From: Glutamicibacter sp. JL.03c
GTDB taxonomy: Bacteria; Actinomycetota; Actinomycetes; Actinomycetales; Micrococcaceae
NCBI RefSeq assembly: GCF_025854375.1
Contig: NZ_CP107575.1
Span: forward strand, 1,984,001 to 2,048,000
Length of the DNA: 64,000 nucleotides
Reading direction: 5' to 3'
In this document: positions 1 through 11,640 of the stretch, one piece after another
Layout: each line of letters starts with the position of its first letter
How positions within the stretch are numbered: position 1 is the first letter of the stretch
Notes under the pieces: generated by a model
The model's input: only the letters and a program-made list of their open reading frames with translations
What the model was told of the DNA's origin: nothing
Database searches by the model: none
Program-made: the position numbers and the translations under genes

Positions 1-134
1 CCAATTGCTACAGCGATCCCGAAAAGTGGCAGCGCATGGCCATCTTGAACATCGCTCGCATGGGTTATTTCAGCTCCGACCGCTCAATCCGCGAATATAT
101 GTCGCACATTTGGGATGTGGAATCCGCGCTGTAG
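1..134 (+). CDS. glgP: Glycogen/maltodextrin phosphorylase, C-terminal end (partial)
   Basis: Only the last 43 codons are inside the window; the reading frame starts at base 3 and stops with TAG at 132-134. The visible tail contains [17 protein letters not shown] and SSDRSIREY, the characteristic C-terminus of GT35 alpha-glucan phosphorylases, which release glucose-1-phosphate from glycogen. It lies 110 bases upstream of glgB on the same strand and heads the glycogen gene cluster. The catalytic and pyridoxal-phosphate regions lie outside the window. The tail reads like proteobacterial GlgP, in line with the genes that follow. Confidence 0.85.
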   Translation, partial: NCYSDPEKWQRMAILNIARMGYFSSDRSIREYMSHIWDVESAL

Positions 135-244
135 TCCGGCATATTCGGTCACGGCAAGTAATACAGGCGTGACCTGCGTCATCTTAGGGGCAGGACCTTC
201 CCATTGTGTTTGGATGAGAGCAACCGCAACAGCAAGGAGCCGAT

Positions 245-2437
245 GTGGCAGACGAGGACATGAACCATCCGGTGCTCGATGCACGGCAGGTGCGCCTGCT
301 GGCCCAGGGGCGGCATCCGGATCCTTTCTCCGTGCTCGGACCCACCGAAAACGGCCGGCACCTCGTGGCGCGCATTCCAGGCGCGGCCCAGCTCTGGGCC
401 GTGAACGCCACCGACGAGGTGCAGCTTGAACCGCATCCCGAGGACCCGGAGCTTTTCACCGGTCCCGCCCTGCCCTACTACCGGTTGCGAATCCGCTGGG
501 CCTCGGGATATGTCGAGGAGCGCGAGGACGCGTACCGCTTCGGACCGGTTATCGGCGCATTCGACGAGCACCTGATCGGCGAAGGCGAGCACCGCAGCCT
601 CTGGAAAGCGCTGGGTGCGCACCTGATCACCCACGAGCAGGTTGCCGGCGCGCATTTCGCGCTCTGGGCGCCCAACGCTCGGAGGGTCAGCGTGGTTGGG
701 GATTTCAACTCGTGGAATGGCACCGCCCATCCGATGCGTGCGCGCGGCGCCACCGGAGTGTGGGAACTCTTCCTGCCCGGTCTCGACGAGGGCGCGGTGT
801 ACAAGTACGAGATACTGGGCCCCGACGGAGAGCTGTTGCCGTTGAAGGCCGATCCCGTCGGCTTCGGCTCCGAGCATCCGCCCGCCACCGGTTCGGTGAT
901 CCGGCGCATCGAGGACCATGATTGGCGTGATGGATCATGGCTCGCCCGCCGCGAGCAGATCAACTCGGTCAACGCCCCGATCAGCATCTACGAGGTGCAT
1001 CTGGGTTCCTGGCGTCGTGCCGCGGGCACCGGCAAGTCGATGAGCTATCTGCAGCTGGCCACGCAGCTCGTGGACTACGCCGCAGATATGGGGTTCACCC
1101 ACGTCGAGGTCCTGCCCGTCACCGAGCATCCCTTCGAGGGGTCCTGGGGCTACCAGCCCATTGGCCTGTTCGCGCCAACGATCCGCCACGGGACTCCGCA
1201 GGAATTCGCGGCCTTCGTTGATGCCGCCCACGAACGCGGGCTCGGGGTGATCGCCGACTGGGTTCCGGGGCACTTCCCCACCGACCAGCACGGGCTGGGC
1301 CGGTTCGACGGAACCGCCCTCTACGAGCATCTTGATCCGCGCGAGGGCTTCCACCCGGACTGGAACACGCTGATCTACAACTACGGCCGCCCTGAGGTGC
1401 GCAACTATCTGGTGGCCAATGCGCTGTATTGGCTGGGCGAATACCACCTCGACGGGCTGCGCGTGGACGCCGTCGCCTCGATGATCAACCGCGACTACTC
1501 GCGCGCCGACGGCGAATGGATCGCCAATAAGGACGGCGGGAAGGAAAACTACGAAGCCATCGACTTCCTGAAGCAGACCAATGTGGCCAGCTATGCGCAG
1601 CACCCGGGCATCGCGATGATCGCCGAAGACTCCACCGCCTACCCCGGGGTCACCCGCCCGGTGGATGCCGGCGGCCTGGGCTTCGGCTACAAGTGGAACC
1701 TCGGCTGGATGAATGACTCGCTGGAGTACTTCGGCAAAGATCCGGTCTACCGAAAGCACCACCACAACCAGCTGACCTTCGGCATCACCTACGCCTTCAG
1801 CGAGAACTTCCTGCTGCCGATCAGCCACGACGAGGTCGTGCACGGCAAGGGCTCGATGTACTCGCGCATGCCGGGCAGCCACGCCGACAAGCTCGGGAAC
1901 CTCAAGGCCTTCTACGGCTACATGTGGGGGCATCCGGGCAAGAAGCTGCTGTTCATGGGCCAGGAATTCGGCCAACCCGGCGAATGGGACTACCAGTCGC
2001 AGCTCGACTGGAGAATCCTCGATGACCCCGGGCATGCCGGCGTGCAGACATTGGTCAAGGATCTCAACCGGATCTACCGTGAGCAACCGGCCCTGCACCG
2101 GGGCGACACCCGTCCGGATGGTTTCCAATGGCTGCTGGTCGACGACATGGAGCATCAGGTCTTCGCCTGGCTGCGCCGCGCAGAACCTGGCGATCCCCAT
2201 GTAGTCGTCGTGCTGAACCTCACCCCGGTGGAACGCACCGGATTCCGCATCGGATTCCCGGTGGCCGGACGCTGGGCCGAGGCCCTGAATACCGATTCCG
2301 AACGCTACCACGGGGCCAATTGCGGCCACGGCGGAGCCATCGAAACCGAAGCTGTCCCCTCAGGCGGCGAAGCCCAATCCGCACTACTCACGCTCCCACC
2401 CTTATCGGCAATCTATTTTGTGGAGGAACGCTCATGA
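245..2437 (+). CDS. glgB: 1,4-alpha-glucan branching enzyme
   Basis: A 730-residue GH13 branching enzyme that adds alpha-1,6 branches to growing glycogen in the cytosol. An N-terminal carbohydrate-binding segment (DPFSVLGP near residue 30) and a second beta domain ([12 protein letters not shown] near 155) precede the catalytic barrel. The nucleophile Asp lies in DGLRVDAV (D408), the acid/base Glu in AEDST (E461) and the transition-state Asp in [10 protein letters not shown] (D529). The GTG start has AAGGAG at 234-239, five bases upstream. Its TGA overlaps the glgC ATG (ATGA), which implies translational coupling. Wording such as the HHNQLTF and FSENF segments resembles rhizobial GlgB. Confidence 0.95.
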   Translation: MADEDMNHPVLDARQVRLLAQGRHPDPFSVLGPTENGRHLVARIPGAAQLWAVNATDEVQLEPHPEDPELFTGPALPYYRLRIRWASGYVEEREDAYRFGPVIGAFDEHLIGEGEHRSLWKALGAHLITHEQVAGAHFALWAPNARRVSVVGDFNSWNGTAHPMRARGATGVWELFLPGLDEGAVYKYEILGPDGELLPLKADPVGFGSEHPPATGSVIRRIEDHDWRDGSWLARREQINSVNAPISIYEVHLGSWRRAAGTGKSMSYLQLATQLVDYAADMGFTHVEVLPVTEHPFEGSWGYQPIGLFAPTIRHGTPQEFAAFVDAAHERGLGVIADWVPGHFPTDQHGLGRFDGTALYEHLDPREGFHPDWNTLIYNYGRPEVRNYLVANALYWLGEYHLDGLRVDAVASMINRDYSRADGEWIANKDGGKENYEAIDFLKQTNVASYAQHPGIAMIAEDSTAYPGVTRPVDAGGLGFGYKWNLGWMNDSLEYFGKDPVYRKHHHNQLTFGITYAFSENFLLPISHDEVVHGKGSMYSRMPGSHADKLGNLKAFYGYMWGHPGKKLLFMGQEFGQPGEWDYQSQLDWRILDDPGHAGVQTLVKDLNRIYREQPALHRGDTRPDGFQWLLVDDMEHQVFAWLRRAEPGDPHVVVVLNLTPVERTGFRIGFPVAGRWAEALNTDSERYHGANCGHGGAIETEAVPSGGEAQSALLTLPPLSAIYFVEERS

Positions 2438-3768
2438 ATACCACTTCCAATAGGCGCACTGCAGCCGGGGCACCACCGCGCCTGTCCAGCCAGGCAATGG
2501 CCTTCGTCCTAGCTGGGGGCCGTGGAAGCCGGCTTGAGGAGCTCACCGATCGGCGTGCCAAGCCGGCGGTCCACTTTGGCGGAAAGTCGCGCATCATCGA
2601 TTTCCCGCTCTCCAATGCCTATAACTCCGGGGTGCGCAAGCTCGCCGTTGCTACCCAGTACAAGGCGCACTCGCTCATCCGGCACATGCAACGTGGCTGG
2701 AACTTCTTCCGTGCAGAGCGTAACGAGTACCTGGATATCCTGCCTGCCAGCCAGCGCGTCCAGGAGAACAAGTGGTACCTGGGCACCGCTGATGCGGTCA
2801 CGCAGAATATCGATATCGTTGACGATTATGACGTCGAGTACGTGATCATCTTGGCCGGCGACCACGTATACAAAATGGACTATGAGATCATGCTCCGCCA
2901 GCATGTCCAGACCCAGGCCGACGTAACCATCGGCTGCTTGACTGTACCGCGTGAGGAAGCCAGCGGATTCGGCGTGATGCATGTTAATGAGAACGGTCGA
3001 ATTGTCGACTTCCTCGAAAAGCCCGCCGATCCCCCGGGCATGCCTGACGATCCGATGATGGCTCTGGCTTCCATGGGCATCTACGTCTTCAATTGGAAGT
3101 TCCTGCGTGAGCTGTTGCTGGACGATGCCGAAGATGACAGTTCTAGCCACGACTTCGGACATGATCTGATCCCGTCCATCGTGGACAATGGCGGTGCCTA
3201 CGCCCACAAATTCACCGAGTCCTGCGTCATGTCCGGCCTGGAGACCGAACCGTACTGGCGCGATGTGGGCACCATTGACTCCTTCTGGCGAGCCAATCTC
3301 GACCTCACGGAGGTCGTTCCCTCGCTGGATCTCTATGACAACAGCTGGCCTATCTGGACCTATGCCGAATTGACGCCTCCTGCCAAGTTCATCCACGATG
3401 ATGAATCGCGTCGCGGTCAAGCCGTGGAGTCACTGATCTCGGGCGACTGCATCCTCTCCGGGGCCGACGTTCACAAGTCATTGCTGTTCACCGGGAACCG
3501 GGCCCACTCCTTCGCGAAGCTCGAACAGGTCGTGTCCCTGCCCAACGTCGATGTGGGACGCAATGCGGACTTGACCAAATGCGTTATCGACAGCCGCGTG
3601 CGCATTCCCGAGGGGCTGATCGTCGGCCAGGATCCGGTGGAGGACTCCAAGTGGTTCCGCCGCACGGATTCCGGCGTCGTGCTCATTACCCAGCCGATGC
3701 TTGACCGTCGTGCCGCCATTATCGAGGGCGGCGTCGCGCGGGGCGCCGAGCAGTTGGAGGGGAAGTAG
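2434..3768 (+). CDS. glgC: Glucose-1-phosphate adenylyltransferase (ADP-glucose pyrophosphorylase)
   Basis: A 444-residue enzyme making ADP-glucose from glucose-1-phosphate and ATP, the committed step of glycogen synthesis. The N-terminal nucleotidyltransferase signature ([12 protein letters not shown], residues near 27-38, then [11 protein letters not shown]) is followed by a C-terminal left-handed beta-helix region ending in GLIVGQDP. The open frame extends far upstream inside glgB, but the true start is the ATG in the ATGA overlap, behind GGAGG at about 2422-2426. The sequence is much closer to remembered alpha-proteobacterial GlgC ([31 protein letters not shown]) than to the usual actinobacterial form, which begins with a LAGGEGKRL-type motif. 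Confidence 0.95.
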   Translation: MNTTSNRRTAAGAPPRLSSQAMAFVLAGGRGSRLEELTDRRAKPAVHFGGKSRIIDFPLSNAYNSGVRKLAVATQYKAHSLIRHMQRGWNFFRAERNEYLDILPASQRVQENKWYLGTADAVTQNIDIVDDYDVEYVIILAGDHVYKMDYEIMLRQHVQTQADVTIGCLTVPREEASGFGVMHVNENGRIVDFLEKPADPPGMPDDPMMALASMGIYVFNWKFLRELLLDDAEDDSSSHDFGHDLIPSIVDNGGAYAHKFTESCVMSGLETEPYWRDVGTIDSFWRANLDLTEVVPSLDLYDNSWPIWTYAELTPPAKFIHDDESRRGQAVESLISGDCILSGADVHKSLLFTGNRAHSFAKLEQVVSLPNVDVGRNADLTKCVIDSRVRIPEGLIVGQDPVEDSKWFRRTDSGVVLITQPMLDRRAAIIEGGVARGAEQLEGK

Positions 3769-3774
3769 GAACCG

Positions 3775-5223
3775 ATGGCTCAACAACAACGCCGTGTGCT
3801 GTCTGTTGCTTCTGAATGCGCGCCGTTGGTCAAGACCGGCGGGCTGGCCGATGTGGTGGGCGCGTTGCCTGCCGCGCTGGACCCGCTGGGGTGGCGCACC
3901 CGCATCCTGATGCCGGCCTATCCTGGCCTGCTGGAGCGAGTGGGCCGCACTCGACGGATTTGGCGGGACGAGGACCTCTTTGGCGGTCCCGCCACGGTGC
4001 GTTCCTGCCGCTTCGAAGGCCTGGATCTGCTGCTGCTCGATGCCCCGCACCTCTTTGATCGTCCCGGCGGACCGTATATGGTCGACGGTCACGACCATCA
4101 TGACAACCACGTGCGCTTTGCGGCGCTGTCCTGGGTGGCGGCACGGATCGCCATCGACGGCACCTCTGATAAGTGGCGCCCGGATGTGGTGCATGCCCAT
4201 GACTGGCAGGCGGGGCTGGTCCCCTCCTACCTGAAGTATGCCGGCTCCCGGATACCGACGCTGCTGACCATCCACAATATTGCCTTCCAGGGGATCTTCG
4301 GCCCGGATCAGCTTGATGCGCTGCGGCTGCCGGCCTGGGATTTCCATCCGGAGGCGCTGGAGTACCACTCGCTGGTCAGCACGCTGAAGGCGGGGCTGGT
4401 GCATGCCTCGCGGATCAGCACCGTCAGCCCGAGCTACGCCCAGGAGCTCACCCGTGAAGAGTTCGGCTTCGGGCTCCAAGGCGTGGTGACAATGCGCAGG
4501 GACCGCGGTGAACTTGCCGGCATCCTCAACGGCATCGACACCGAGGTCTGGAACCCGGCCACGGATCCGCAGATCATCAACTACAACGCGGCTGAACCGG
4601 CGGCCAAGGCTGCGAACCGGCTGGCATTGCTCAACGAATTCTCGCTGGACGAGCCATCGGGCCCGCTGGCTGTGGTGGTCACCCGGCTCACCCATCAGAA
4701 GGGTGTGGACCTTCTCCTGGAGAAGCTGCCGGCCTTCATCGAATCCTCGGGCGCGGTGGTGGTGCTCGGCTCGGGCGACCCGGGCTACGAGTACGCCCTG
4801 GGCGAGCTGGCGGCTCGCTACCCGCAGTCCGTGGGCCTGCACCTCGGCTACGACGAACAGCTCAGCCACCGGATGTACGCCGGGGCCGATCTGGTGCTGG
4901 TGCCCTCGCGATTCGAGCCATGCGGACTGACCCAGCTCATCGGCCTGCGCTATGGGGCGATCCCGCTGGTGGCTGACACCGGCGGCCTGCGCGATACAGT
5001 GATTGACGCGACGCCGGAGAATCTGTCCAATGGCACCGCCACCGGCTTCACCTTCAGCGACATCGATGCCGGAGGCTTGGGCTTCGCCTTGGGGCGGTCG
5101 GTGGACCTCTACAAGGATCAGGCGGCTTGGGCGCAGCTGCGTTCCCGGGCACTGAGCACCCCGGTGGACTGGGGCACCTCGGCCGCCGTATATGCCCGGC
5201 TGTTCACGGAGCTCGTTTCATGA
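3775..5223 (+). CDS. glgA: Glycogen synthase (ADP-glucose type, GT5)
   Basis: A 482-residue GT5 synthase that elongates alpha-1,4-glucan chains from ADP-glucose. The N-terminal KTGGLADVVGALP motif binds the ADP-glucose phosphates, HDWQ and TIHNIAFQG are typical of the family, and the C-terminal RFEPCGLTQ motif carries the conserved catalytic Glu. It starts six bases after glgC and its TGA overlaps the glgX ATG. Most actinobacteria use a GT4-type synthase feeding the GlgE pathway, so a GT5 enzyme beside GlgC of this type suggests the whole operon has a proteobacterial ancestry. Confidence 0.93.
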   Translation: MAQQQRRVLSVASECAPLVKTGGLADVVGALPAALDPLGWRTRILMPAYPGLLERVGRTRRIWRDEDLFGGPATVRSCRFEGLDLLLLDAPHLFDRPGGPYMVDGHDHHDNHVRFAALSWVAARIAIDGTSDKWRPDVVHAHDWQAGLVPSYLKYAGSRIPTLLTIHNIAFQGIFGPDQLDALRLPAWDFHPEALEYHSLVSTLKAGLVHASRISTVSPSYAQELTREEFGFGLQGVVTMRRDRGELAGILNGIDTEVWNPATDPQIINYNAAEPAAKAANRLALLNEFSLDEPSGPLAVVVTRLTHQKGVDLLLEKLPAFIESSGAVVVLGSGDPGYEYALGELAARYPQSVGLHLGYDEQLSHRMYAGADLVLVPSRFEPCGLTQLIGLRYGAIPLVADTGGLRDTVIDATPENLSNGTATGFTFSDIDAGGLGFALGRSVDLYKDQAAWAQLRSRALSTPVDWGTSAAVYARLFTELVS

Positions 5224-7355
5224 GCCAAGCCCCGGCACCCGACACGGCTGCCGGCCGGCCGTGGCCGCTGGGCGTCACACTGGATGCAACCGGAGCCAAC
5301 GTCGCGGTCTACGCGCCCGAGGCGAGGGCCGTATATTTCTGCTGGTTCCCCGAAGGCGATGAAGGAGAAGAGCAGCGCCTGGCCCTGCCCTACGTCCAGG
5401 ACGGCATTTGGCATGCGCATCTTGGCGGCATCGGCGCAGGTACCAGGTATGGATTGCGCGCGGACGGCGCATACCGGCCCGAAGCTGGCCGGCGCTTTAA
5501 CGTGAACAAGCTGCTGATCGACCCCTACGCCCGATCGCTGGACCGCCCGGTGCGGTATCACGAGCTGATGAACGGCGCCCTGCGGTCCGCTGCCGCAGAT
5601 CCCGAGGACGGCCTCGACAACGGCCTGGCCCCGCAGCCTGATCCGGGCGACAGCGCACCCGTTGTTCCCAGGGGCATCATCACGGCAGCGCCCTCGGGCC
5701 CGGACCCCGCCAGCAACCGCCCGCACCATGAGCTGGCGGACTTGGTGATCTACGAGAGCCATCTGAAGGGCCTGAGCGCAGCCCATCCCGGGATTCCCGC
5801 CGAAATCCGCGGGACATATGCGGGCATGGGCCATCCGGCAATCATCGGGCATCTTCAGTCCCTCGGCGTTAATGCCGTCGAGCTCTTGCCGGTGCAGGCC
5901 TTTATCGACGACGAGCACATCATCGAACAAGGCCTCACCAACTACTGGGGCTACCAGCCCGTGGCCTGGTTCGCCCCCGAGCCCCGCTACGCCCAGAACG
6001 ACGCCGTGGCCGAATTCCGCCAGCTGGTCCACGCCCTGCATGAAGCCGGCATCGAGGTCATCCTCGACGTGGTCTACAATCATAGCGGCGAAGGCGGGGA
6101 GCACGGCCCCACCCTGAACCTGCGCGGCCTGGATAACGCCGGGTACTACCGCTTGGCCGAGGACCCGCGCCAATATATTAACGATGCGGGCACCGGAAAC
6201 ACCCTTGCGGTCTACTCCCCCATGACCCTTCGCCTGGTGCTCGACAGCCTGCGCTATTGGGCCCAGACTTTCGGAGTGGACGGCTTCCGCTTCGATTTGG
6301 CGACCTCGGTGGCACGCACCCCGCAGGGTTTCGAGCGTGAGGGAACCTTCTTGCAATCCATTGCACAGGACCCCGTGCTCGCGGGCATCAAGCTTATCGC
6401 CGAGCCATGGGATCTGGGCCCTGGCGGATATCAACTGGGCAATTTCCCTTCCCCTTTCGCGCAATGGAACGATCGCTTCCGTGACGGGATGCGCAGGGTT
6501 TGGCGAGGCGAAGCCCTGGGAGCTGCGAATTTCGGTTCCCTGCTGCTAGGCTCCGCCGACTTCTTCGATCATTCGGGCCGGAGCGCCACCTCGGGAATCA
6601 ACTTCCTCAGCGCGCACGACGGCTTCACTCTGCGTGATACCGTCACCTACTCGCAGAAGCACAATGAGGCTAATGGCGAGGAGAATCGCGACGGCCACGA
6701 CGAGAACTACTCCGACAACTTCGGTGTCGAGGGTCCGACCGATGATGCCGGCATCCTCCAGGGGCGCAATCGTCGTGTTCGCGGCCTGCTGGCCACCCTG
6801 CTGCTTGCGCAGGGTGTGCCCATGCTGTTGGCCGGCGACGAGTTTGGCAACAGCCAGCAGGGCAACAACAATGCCTACGCGCAGGATAACGCATTGGGCT
6901 GGGTTGACTGGTCGTCGCAAGACCTTGAGCTCACGGGCTTTGTTCGCGACGTGATCGAGCTGCGCCACCGGTTCCCCCACTTGCGCCAGCGAGGTTTTTT
7001 GCATGGCCAGCAACGGGCGGATGGGCACCGTGACGTCCGTTGGTTCTGTCCCGATGGTTCCAGCCCTGAAGCGGAGCACTGGCAGGATCCGGAGTTCCGT
7101 TCTCTGGCGTTGCAGCTGCGCGGCGCTGCCGGCGACCGGCGCGGCGAGGCGCTGATAGGCAGCGTGCTGGTTGTTTTCAATTTCGGGGATGAATGCGAGT
7201 TCAGTCTTCCGGACCCTGATGATGGTGCCTCCTGGCACCTTGAACTGGACAGCGCCGAGCCGGGAATTTCAGCGCACAGTCTTGAAGGCAGCTACGTGAT
7301 GCAGGGACATTCGGTTGTGCTGCTGAGCTCCCAGCGGGTACCACCGAAGCCTTAA
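5220..7355 (+). CDS. glgX: Glycogen debranching enzyme GlgX
   Basis: A 711-residue GH13 isoamylase-type debranching enzyme that trims limit dextrin after phosphorylase. An N-terminal CBM48-like domain (PLGVTLDATGANVAVYAP) precedes the barrel, with DGFRFDLA (nucleophile Asp), AEPWDLG (acid/base Glu) and SAHDGFTL (third Asp). The ATG at 5220 lies in an ATGA overlap with glgA. An upstream extension of the frame into glgA is not needed. It is the last gene of the operon and is followed directly by a long hairpin. The two arms of glycogen turnover (glgP/glgX and glgB/C/A) are thus in one transcription unit. Confidence 0.93.
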   Translation: MSQAPAPDTAAGRPWPLGVTLDATGANVAVYAPEARAVYFCWFPEGDEGEEQRLALPYVQDGIWHAHLGGIGAGTRYGLRADGAYRPEAGRRFNVNKLLIDPYARSLDRPVRYHELMNGALRSAAADPEDGLDNGLAPQPDPGDSAPVVPRGIITAAPSGPDPASNRPHHELADLVIYESHLKGLSAAHPGIPAEIRGTYAGMGHPAIIGHLQSLGVNAVELLPVQAFIDDEHIIEQGLTNYWGYQPVAWFAPEPRYAQNDAVAEFRQLVHALHEAGIEVILDVVYNHSGEGGEHGPTLNLRGLDNAGYYRLAEDPRQYINDAGTGNTLAVYSPMTLRLVLDSLRYWAQTFGVDGFRFDLATSVARTPQGFEREGTFLQSIAQDPVLAGIKLIAEPWDLGPGGYQLGNFPSPFAQWNDRFRDGMRRVWRGEALGAANFGSLLLGSADFFDHSGRSATSGINFLSAHDGFTLRDTVTYSQKHNEANGEENRDGHDENYSDNFGVEGPTDDAGILQGRNRRVRGLLATLLLAQGVPMLLAGDEFGNSQQGNNNAYAQDNALGWVDWSSQDLELTGFVRDVIELRHRFPHLRQRGFLHGQQRADGHRDVRWFCPDGSSPEAEHWQDPEFRSLALQLRGAAGDRRGEALIGSVLVVFNFGDECEFSLPDPDDGASWHLELDSAEPGISAHSLEGSYVMQGHSVVLLSSQRVPPKP

Positions 7356-7357
7356 AC

Positions 7358-7398
7358 CCAATGGGCACCTTCCACATGATGTGGAAGGTGCCCATTGG
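7358..7398. terminator. Bidirectional hairpin between glgX and secG
   Basis: Two perfectly complementary 20-base arms (7358-7377 and 7379-7398) separated by one base begin three bases after the glgX stop and end 22 bases from the secG stop. The two genes converge here, so the hairpin can end both transcripts. There is no strong T-run on either side, so termination efficiency is inferred. Confidence 0.7.
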
Positions 7399-7419
7399 CA
7401 GCTATTGGTCTAAGTCCGC

Positions 7420-7671
7420 TCAGCCTTCGGCACTGAATCTCAGGACCAGGGCCAGACCGATGATCACGGCGCCCCAGATCAGGCCCAGGATAATCGTGAT
7501 GCGGTTCAGGTTGCGCTCGGCGACACCTGAAGAGCCCATTGAACTGGTCATACCGCCGCCGAACATGTCCGACATACCGCCACCACGACCCTTATGAAGC
7601 AGGATCAGGAGGGTCAGCAAGACACTGGTAATGCCCAGCAGTACCTGCAAAATGATCTTGATAATATCCAA
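7420..7671 (-). CDS. secG: Preprotein translocase subunit SecG
   Basis: An 83-residue membrane protein with two hydrophobic segments (about residues 5-25 and 56-79) separated by a Gly/Met-rich loop containing HKGRGGGMSDMFGGG, the classic SecG signature. It is a non-essential stimulatory part of the SecYEG channel in the cytoplasmic membrane. It is the last gene of the gap-pgk-tpiA-secG run, an arrangement common in actinobacteria. Confidence 0.92.
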   Translation of the reverse strand: MDIIKIILQVLLGITSVLLTLLILLHKGRGGGMSDMFGGGMTSSMGSSGVAERNLNRITIILGLIWGAVIIGLALVLRFSAEG

Positions 7672-7693
7672 GTCGACGGTTCCTTAGCTAGAT

Positions 7694-8509
7694 TCAGTCG
7701 GTGACGAGGTGATGCTCGAACCTGACAATATTAGCAAACTCTTCAGCGTCGAGGCTGGCTCCGCCAACCAACACGCCGTCCACGTCACGCTCGCGCATGA
7801 TCGCTGCTGCGTTTGCTGCCTTAACACTACCGCCGTAGAGCAGTTGGGTCTTCTCGGCAATCTCTTCACCGAAGCGCCCAGCCAGTGCACCGCGAATTGC
7901 CGCGCACATCTCCTGAGCGTCGGCCGGACCTGCAACTTCACCGGTTCCGATGGCCCAAACTGGTTCGTAGGCGATCACCAGGTTTGCTGCCTGCTCAGCG
8001 CTGACGCCTTCCAGCGATTCAGCCAACTGGTTCAAGGTGAAGGCAACATGCTCGCCAGCCTTGCGGACCTCCAGGCCTTCGCCAACGCACAGCATTGGAG
8101 TCAGCTCGTGGCGGTATGCGGCGGCCAGCTTGGCTGCGATCACATCGTTGGTTTCGTTGTGGTACTCGCGGCGTTCCGAGTGGCCCACCAGTACGTAGGA
8201 GCAACCCAGCTTCTTCAGGAACTGGCCCGAGATTTCACCGGTGTAGGCTCCTGAATCCTGTGCCGACAGATCCTGGGCGCCGTAAACGACCTCCAGCTTG
8301 TCGCCCAGAACCAGGGTCTGCACGCCACGGATATCCGTGAATGGCGGGAAGACAGCTACCTCAGCACGATCGTAGTTGTGCTCGTGGTCCTTGAGGGTCC
8401 ACGCCAGCTTCTGGACAAGGGTGATGCCCTGGACGTGGTCCATGTTCATCTTCCAGTTGCCAGCGATCAGCGGCTGGCGCACGTAGGCGCCGTTCTGCGA
8501 AATGGTCAT
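7694..8509 (-). CDS. tpiA: Triosephosphate isomerase
   Basis: A 271-residue TIM-barrel enzyme interconverting glyceraldehyde-3-phosphate and dihydroxyacetone phosphate. The catalytic Lys is in GNWKMN (residues 17-22), the electrophilic His in VGHSERR, and the catalytic Glu in [11 protein letters not shown]; the phosphate loop [10 protein letters not shown] is near the C-terminus. The ATG lies three bases after the pgk stop, so the two are almost certainly co-transcribed and coupled. Confidence 0.96.
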   Translation of the reverse strand: MTISQNGAYVRQPLIAGNWKMNMDHVQGITLVQKLAWTLKDHEHNYDRAEVAVFPPFTDIRGVQTLVLGDKLEVVYGAQDLSAQDSGAYTGEISGQFLKKLGCSYVLVGHSERREYHNETNDVIAAKLAAAYRHELTPMLCVGEGLEVRKAGEHVAFTLNQLAESLEGVSAEQAANLVIAYEPVWAIGTGEVAGPADAQEMCAAIRGALAGRFGEEIAEKTQLLYGGSVKAANAAAIMRERDVDGVLVGGASLDAEEFANIVRFEHHLVTD

Positions 8510-8512
8510 TTC

Positions 8513-9742
8513 CTAGCCTTCCAATGCGGCAACGCCCGGCAGGGTCTTGCCTTCGAGGTACTCCAATGAAGCTCCGCCACCGGTGGAGATATGACCGAAG
8601 TCCTCCTCCGAGAAGCCCAATGCGCGGACAGCCGCGGCTGAATCGCCACCGCCGACGACGCTGAATGCTTCAGAGTTGGCCAACGCCTGGGCCACGGTGC
8701 GAGTGCCTTCCGCGAACGCCGGAATCTCGAACACGCCCATCGGGCCGTTCCAGAATACGGTGTTGGCGCTGGTGATGTAGCTTGCGAACTGATCCGCCGA
8801 CTTCGGCCCGATATCCAGGCCCAGCCCGGTGGAGCCGAAGCTTGCTTCCTCGATCTTGTCGGCTGGCAGAATCTCGTGCGCCGCATCGGCACCGAACTTC
8901 TCAGCGACAACAACATCAACGGGAACGATGATCTCGCAACCCAGCTGCTCGGCACGCTTGAGGTATTCCTGGCAGGTGGCGATCTGGTCTTCCTCCAACA
9001 GCGAGCCGCCAATGGCGTAGCCCTGTGCTTTGAGGAAGGTGAACGCCATGCCGCCGCCGATCAAGAGCTGATCCGCCTTGCCCAGCAGGTTGTCGATGAC
9101 TGCAAGCTTGTCCGAGACCTTGGAGCCGCCGAGCACCACAACGTATGGGCGCTTGGGGGCTTCGGTCAGGGTCTTCAGGACCTTGACCTCGGTTGCGACC
9201 AGGTCGCCCTGGTAGCTGGGGAGCAAGCTGGCAATGTCGTAGACGGAGGCGTGCTTGCGGTGCACGGCGCCAAAAGCGTCGTTCACGTAGGCACCATTTT
9301 CGCCGGTCAGAGCCGCAAGTTCCTTGGCGAACTCTTCGCGTTCTGCGTCGACCTTGGAGGTCTCGCGAGCGTCGAAGCGCACGTTTTCCAGCACCAGCAC
9401 GGAGCCCTCGGCCAAGTCTGCCGCAGCCTTGCGAGCGGATTCGCCCACAACATCTTCGGCGACTGCTACGTCAAAGTCTGCAAGTTCATTCAAGCGCTGT
9501 GCTGCAGGTGCGATCGAGTACTTCGCATCAACCTGCCCCTTGGGGCGGCCCAGGTGCGCCATCACGATGACTTTTGCACCTGCTTCAACCAGCTTGGTGA
9601 TGACCGGCAAAGATGCGCGTACGCGGCCGTCATCGGTCACAGTTGCACCGTCGAGCGGCACGTTCAGGTCGCTTCGGACCAGAACGTGCCGTCCGCGGAC
9701 ACCGTTGTCAGCGATCAATTCGTCAATAGTGTGAGAAGACAT
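8513..9742 (-). CDS. pgk: Phosphoglycerate kinase
   Basis: A 409-residue glycolytic kinase moving the acyl phosphate of 1,3-bisphosphoglycerate to ADP. Substrate-binding RSDLNVPLD lies near residue 24 and HLGRPKG near 63; the nucleotide-binding part includes [11 protein letters not shown] and [11 protein letters not shown], with the C-terminal [10 protein letters not shown] motif. It sits 16 bases after gap and three bases before tpiA on the same strand, so the three enzymes form one operon. Confidence 0.96.
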   Translation of the reverse strand: MSSHTIDELIADNGVRGRHVLVRSDLNVPLDGATVTDDGRVRASLPVITKLVEAGAKVIVMAHLGRPKGQVDAKYSIAPAAQRLNELADFDVAVAEDVVGESARKAAADLAEGSVLVLENVRFDARETSKVDAEREEFAKELAALTGENGAYVNDAFGAVHRKHASVYDIASLLPSYQGDLVATEVKVLKTLTEAPKRPYVVVLGGSKVSDKLAVIDNLLGKADQLLIGGGMAFTFLKAQGYAIGGSLLEEDQIATCQEYLKRAEQLGCEIIVPVDVVVAEKFGADAAHEILPADKIEEASFGSTGLGLDIGPKSADQFASYITSANTVFWNGPMGVFEIPAFAEGTRTVAQALANSEAFSVVGGGDSAAAVRALGFSEEDFGHISTGGGASLEYLEGKTLPGVAALEG

Positions 9743-9758
9743 ATCCCTAGGTTATCGA

Positions 9759-10888
<1,130 letters not shown>

Positions 10889-10949
10889 AACACACTTGAA
10901 ACATACTACGCTATTTTGGCGCAGAATGTGAGCTAACTTACCAGATTAA

Positions 10950-11579
10950 TTATTTACCTGGAACGATCAGCGATGCTGCGCCGTTGCGGGCAGCTTCAAA
11001 ACGTGCCTGAACGTCTGCCCAGTTCACGATGTTCCAGAAAGCCTTGACGTAGTCAGCCTTCACGTTGACGTAATCCAGGTAGAAAGCGTGCTCCCACATG
11101 TCCAGCATCAGCAGCGGGGTGGTTGCTACTGGAACGTTGCCCTGCTGATCGTAGAGCTGCTCGATGACCAGCTGGCCGCCGAGTGCGTCGTATGCCAGCA
11201 CAGCCCAGCCGGAGCCCTGCAGGCTCATGGCAGCTGCGGTGAAGTGTCCGCGGAAGCCATCGAAGGAGCCGAAGAACTCGTCGATTGCTGCAGCCAGCTC
11301 GCCCTCAGGCTTGTCGCCGCCTTCTGGGGACAGGTTGTTCCAGAAGATCGAGTGGTTGGTGTGGCCACCCAGGTGGAAAGCCAGGTCCTTGGACAGCTTC
11401 GGGATGTTGCCGAATTCGCCCTTTTCGCGTGCTTCGGCCAGCTGCTCCAGAGCCGAGTTAGCGCCAGCAACGTAGGTTGCGTGGTGCTTGGAGTGGTGCA
11501 GCTCCATGATGCGAGCCGAGATGTTTGGCTCGAGAGCAGCGTAGTCGTACTGCAGTTCTGGCAGCGAATATACAGCCAT
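10950..11579 (-). CDS. sodA: Superoxide dismutase, Mn/Fe family
   Basis: A 209-residue cytosolic dismutase converting superoxide to hydrogen peroxide and oxygen. Metal ligands are visible as His in [11 protein letters not shown], His in [11 protein letters not shown], and Asp and His in [13 protein letters not shown]. The [10 protein letters not shown] segment is typical. The start is the ATG at 11579, preceded by GAGGAG; the further upstream in-frame codons lack family similarity. It stands between whiA and the gap operon. Whether it prefers Mn or Fe cannot be settled from the motifs alone, but the pattern fits the Mn type. Confidence 0.94.
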   Translation of the reverse strand: MAVYSLPELQYDYAALEPNISARIMELHHSKHHATYVAGANSALEQLAEAREKGEFGNIPKLSKDLAFHLGGHTNHSIFWNNLSPEGGDKPEGELAAAIDEFFGSFDGFRGHFTAAAMSLQGSGWAVLAYDALGGQLVIEQLYDQQGNVPVATTPLLMLDMWEHAFYLDYVNVKADYVKAFWNIVNWADVQARFEAARNGAASLIVPGK

Positions 11580-11612
11580 GATTCTCCTCAATTTTCTCAT
11601 TCGGATGAATCT

Positions 11613-11632
11613 CCGCGGGAGGGCTCCCGCGG
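11613..11632 (-). terminator. Hairpin between whiA and sodA
   Basis: A nine-base perfect stem (11613-11621 and 11624-11632) begins only nine bases after the whiA stop codon and lies about 35 bases before the sodA start. It looks like the terminator of the uvrC-to-whiA operon but has no T-run on the minus strand. Because so little room is left for a separate sodA promoter, it may act as a partial terminator or leader structure. Confidence 0.5.
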
Positions 11633-11640
11633 GGACATTT

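Noticed and set aside
2128-2433. N-terminal extension of glgC within glgB
   Set aside because: The extension is Arg/Pro-rich, overlaps glgB out of frame and the ATGA start with GGAGG fits the family N-terminus.
3478-6464. Long minus-strand open frames inside glgA and glgX
   Set aside because: Shadows of the glycogen genes, rich in Arg, Gly and His with no recognisable domain or ribosome site.
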